Positions 46,706 through 48,533 of a stretch of DNA of 48,533 nt are shown one piece after another. Source of the stretch: Spirochaetales bacterium. GTDB lineage: Bacteria; Spirochaetota; Spirochaetia; DAHUYW01. Below the pieces are notes generated by a model, which saw only the letters and a program-made list of their open reading frames with translations, was not told where the DNA came from and made no database searches. The first letter of the stretch is position 1; each line of letters opens with the position of its first letter. The stretch covers positions 1 to 48,533 of the forward strand of contig DAHVAK010000258.1 in assembly GCA_027314665.1 (NCBI GenBank). Direction: 5' to 3'. The position numbers were made by a program, and so were the translations under genes.

Positions 46706-48034
46706 ATGAAGAGGTGGAAGTGGGTGACGATGGTGAGCGCAATGGGGCTGCTCTTCGCGACTGCCCTATTTGCGGGAGGCCAGAAGGAGGGAGCCGCAGG
46801 AGCCTCCGCGACGGGCGGTCCCGTAACGATCCACATCGCGGGAGGCGCCGTGGGCAACGAGCTCCAGGCCCTTGAGGCTGAGTCGGCGGCGTGGGCGAAA
46901 GAAAGCGGCAACAAGGTCGTCGTGGTTACGACCCCAAACTCGACGACCGACCGTCTCGCCCTGTTTCAGCAGCAGCTGGCGGCGGGCTCTTCGAGCATCG
47001 ACGTCTACCAGATCGACGTGGTCTGGCCGAGTATTCTGGGCGACTACTTCATCGACCTTTCGAGATACATTCCGCAGTCGGATATCTCACAGTTCTTTCC
47101 GCGCATCATCAAGAACGACACCTCGGGCGGCAAGCTGATTGCCATCCCCTGGTTCACCGATGCCGGGCTTCTCTTCTATCGGACCGATCTTCTCGCAAAG
47201 TACGGCTTCAGCGGACCGCCGAAAACCTGGGCCGAGCTCGAGCAGATGGCGCAGAGGATCCAGGCGGGTGAGCGCCAGGCGGGCAACAGCGACTTCTGGG
47301 GCTTTGTCTGGCAGGGGAACGCCTATGAGGGGCTCACCTGCGACGCTCTCGAGTGGATCTTCTCCAACGGCGGCGGGACCATCGTGAGCGACACCGGGGC
47401 AATCTCCGTGGACAATCCGCAGGCCGTTGCCGCCGTGAAGATGGCGGCCAGCTGGGTGAACACGATCTCGCCGCCCGGGGTAACCAGCTACATGGAAGAG
47501 GACGCGCGCGGGGTCTGGCAGGCGGGAAACGCCGCATTCATGCGCAACTGGCCCTATGCCTACCAGCTCGGCGAGAGCGCCGACAGTCCCATCAAGGGGA
47601 AGTTCGACATTACAGCGCTGCCGAAGGGCAACGGACCGGACGCCCAGGGCGCCGACACCCTCGGCGGGTGGAATCTCGCCGTCTCGCGCTTCTCCAAGTC
47701 CCCGAAGGATGCGGCCTCGCTCGTGCAGTATCTCACGAGCGAAAAGGTCGAGCTGGAGCGGGCGATGCCCCCCTATAGCTTCCTGCCGACTCGTCCAGCG
47801 GTCTATAGGGATCCGGCGCTTGCCGGCTCATCGAATGCCTTCATTGTGAAGCTGCTTCCGGTGTTCGAGAACGCGATCGCCCGCCCTTCGACCGTCACGA
47901 AGGACAAGTACAACCAGGTCTCGAGCGCATTCTGGACCGCGGTCCACAACGTGCTGACCGGCCAGCAGTCGGCCTCGGACGCCATGAAGGCCCTGCAGGG
48001 TCAGCTCGAGTCCATAAAGGGCTCCGGTTGGTAG
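46706..48034 (+). CDS. ABC sugar-binding protein (ThuE/LpqY trehalose-maltose type)
   Basis: A 442-residue binding protein. Signal sequence KWVTMVSAMGLLFATALFA precedes GGQKEG, again without a lipobox cysteine. Family blocks include IDVYQIDVVWPSILGDYFID, IAIPWFTDAGLLFYRTDLL, FVWQGNAYEGLTCDALEWI and SNGGGTIVSD, which recall the trehalose/maltose binders ThuE and LpqY. GGAGG lies close before ATG 46706. It is the first gene of the second ABC operon and is preceded by a ~200-nt structured leader. Ligand is likely an alpha-glucoside, but this is inference. Confidence 0.9.
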   Translation: MKRWKWVTMVSAMGLLFATALFAGGQKEGAAGASATGGPVTIHIAGGAVGNELQALEAESAAWAKESGNKVVVVTTPNSTTDRLALFQQQLAAGSSSIDVYQIDVVWPSILGDYFIDLSRYIPQSDISQFFPRIIKNDTSGGKLIAIPWFTDAGLLFYRTDLLAKYGFSGPPKTWAELEQMAQRIQAGERQAGNSDFWGFVWQGNAYEGLTCDALEWIFSNGGGTIVSDTGAISVDNPQAVAAVKMAASWVNTISPPGVTSYMEEDARGVWQAGNAAFMRNWPYAYQLGESADSPIKGKFDITALPKGNGPDAQGADTLGGWNLAVSRFSKSPKDAASLVQYLTSEKVELERAMPPYSFLPTRPAVYRDPALAGSSNAFIVKLLPVFENAIARPSTVTKDKYNQVSSAFWTAVHNVLTGQQSASDAMKALQGQLESIKGSGW

Positions 48035-48048
48035 CGCGCCGCAGCAGC

Positions 48049-48079
48049 GAGCTCCCCTCCGATCCGCGGAGGGGAGCTC
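48049..48079 (+). promoter_or_regulatory. perfect 13-bp intercistronic hairpin
   Basis: GAGCTCCCCTCCG (48049-48061) and CGGAGGGGAGCTC (48067-48079) pair perfectly around a five-base loop, 14 bp after the binding-protein stop and 22 bp before the permease. There is no T tract, so message stabilisation or partial termination is likely. Confidence 0.6.
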
Positions 48080-48101
48080 GTCTTGGCAAGGGAGCGCCCC
48101 C

Positions 48102-48533
48102 ATGAAGGGATCTCGGCTTGGGACCCGCCGGGCGCGCACAGCGTGGCTGCTGCTTCTGGCGAGCTTGGTGGTGCTCGCCCTCGTGGCGGGATATCCCCTT
48201 GCAAAAACCGTCGTCTTGAGCTTCACGCACACGAACATCCTGCAGTATCCCCTCAAGTCGACTCCGGTCGGCTGGGAGAACTTTGCGCGCGTCCTACGCG
48301 ATCCGGCTTGGTGGCAGGCCGTTCGCAACACCCTCGTCTTCACGGTCATTTCCGTGGCCATCGAGACGGTGCTCGGCCTGGGGATCGCCATGCTCGTGAA
48401 CGCCAACGTCAAGGGAAAGGGCCTGATGCGCGCGGCAATGCTCACCCCGTGGGCGATCCTCACCGTCGTTTCGGCCCAGATGTGGCGCTGGATGTACAAC
48501 GATGTCTACGGCGTGCTGAATGACCTCCTGAAG
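48102..48533 (+). CDS. ABC sugar permease, first subunit (truncated by the window end)
   Basis: The first 144 residues of a MalF-type permease: a basic N terminus, helix one (AWLLLLASLVVLALVAGYPL), VGWENFARVLRDPAWWQAVRN and TLVFTVISVAIETVLGLGIA, then RAAMLTPWAILTVVSAQMW. GGGAG lies eight bases before ATG 48102. It belongs to the operon of the 46706 binding protein; the rest of the transporter lies outside the window. Confidence 0.93.
   Translation, partial: MKGSRLGTRRARTAWLLLLASLVVLALVAGYPLAKTVVLSFTHTNILQYPLKSTPVGWENFARVLRDPAWWQAVRNTLVFTVISVAIETVLGLGIAMLVNANVKGKGLMRAAMLTPWAILTVVSAQMWRWMYNDVYGVLNDLLK

Overview
This 48.5 kb window is high-GC bacterial chromosome, densely packed with genes, and comes from a spirochaete. 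The strongest markers are a FlaA flagellar sheath protein followed by cheA, a cheW-cheR-like fusion, cheX and cheY. This is the gene order of the Borrelia flaA-cheA2-cheW3-cheX-cheY3 operon. A spiro-SPASM family protein, which I recall as spirochaete-restricted, and two sugar-binding proteins with cysteine-free GG-type signal-peptide ends agree. I cannot resolve the genus. I saw no insertion sequence, prophage, CRISPR array or rRNA.

Layout. 1-1169 (-): start of dnaE. 1371-6052: a small membrane protein, a sialidase-like Asp-box protein, an SGNH esterase, and a divergent pair made of a condensation-fold acyltransferase and a zinc-ribbon membrane protein. 12736-6071 (-): a six-gene operon headed by a NusG paralogue, followed by a nucleotide-sugar 4,6-dehydratase, a DegT-type aminotransferase and three molybdenum-hydroxylase-like subunits. 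The large subunit of that trio has lost its usual cofactor motifs. 12886-17843 (+): two exported proteins, ligA and a TylF-like methyltransferase. 19645-17897 (-): a PEGA lipoprotein. 19716-22665 (+): an exported protein, a DUF192 lipoprotein and an MFS exporter. 24214-22712 (-): xseA and xseB.

24317-33785 (+): a tightly overlapping cluster. It contains a spiro-SPASM protein without the radical-SAM cysteines, a GT2-like protein, an 875-residue fusion (SpsF-like cytidylyltransferase, PseG-like domain, methyltransferase), an ATP-grasp protein, an amidase, a GerMN protein and flaA. I infer that the first four make or attach an unusual glycan, perhaps on flagellar or envelope proteins. 33972-38762 (+): the chemotaxis operon, separated from flaA by a strong terminator and with its own promoter. 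A tRNA-Val(GAC) follows.

39143-48533: carbon uptake. A zinc alcohol dehydrogenase, a GntR-LacI type regulator and a divergent polyol ABC operon with a mannitol-dehydrogenase-family enzyme come first. A second sugar ABC operon (ThuE/LpqY-like binding protein) follows and runs off the end of the window. Neither transport operon encodes an ATPase here, so a shared MsmX/UgpC-type ATPase elsewhere is likely.

The best candidates for undescribed biology are the NusG-led operon with a degenerate molybdenum-hydroxylase module, and the spiro-SPASM/fusion/ATP-grasp cluster next to flaA. All family assignments are from reading motifs; no database search was possible.
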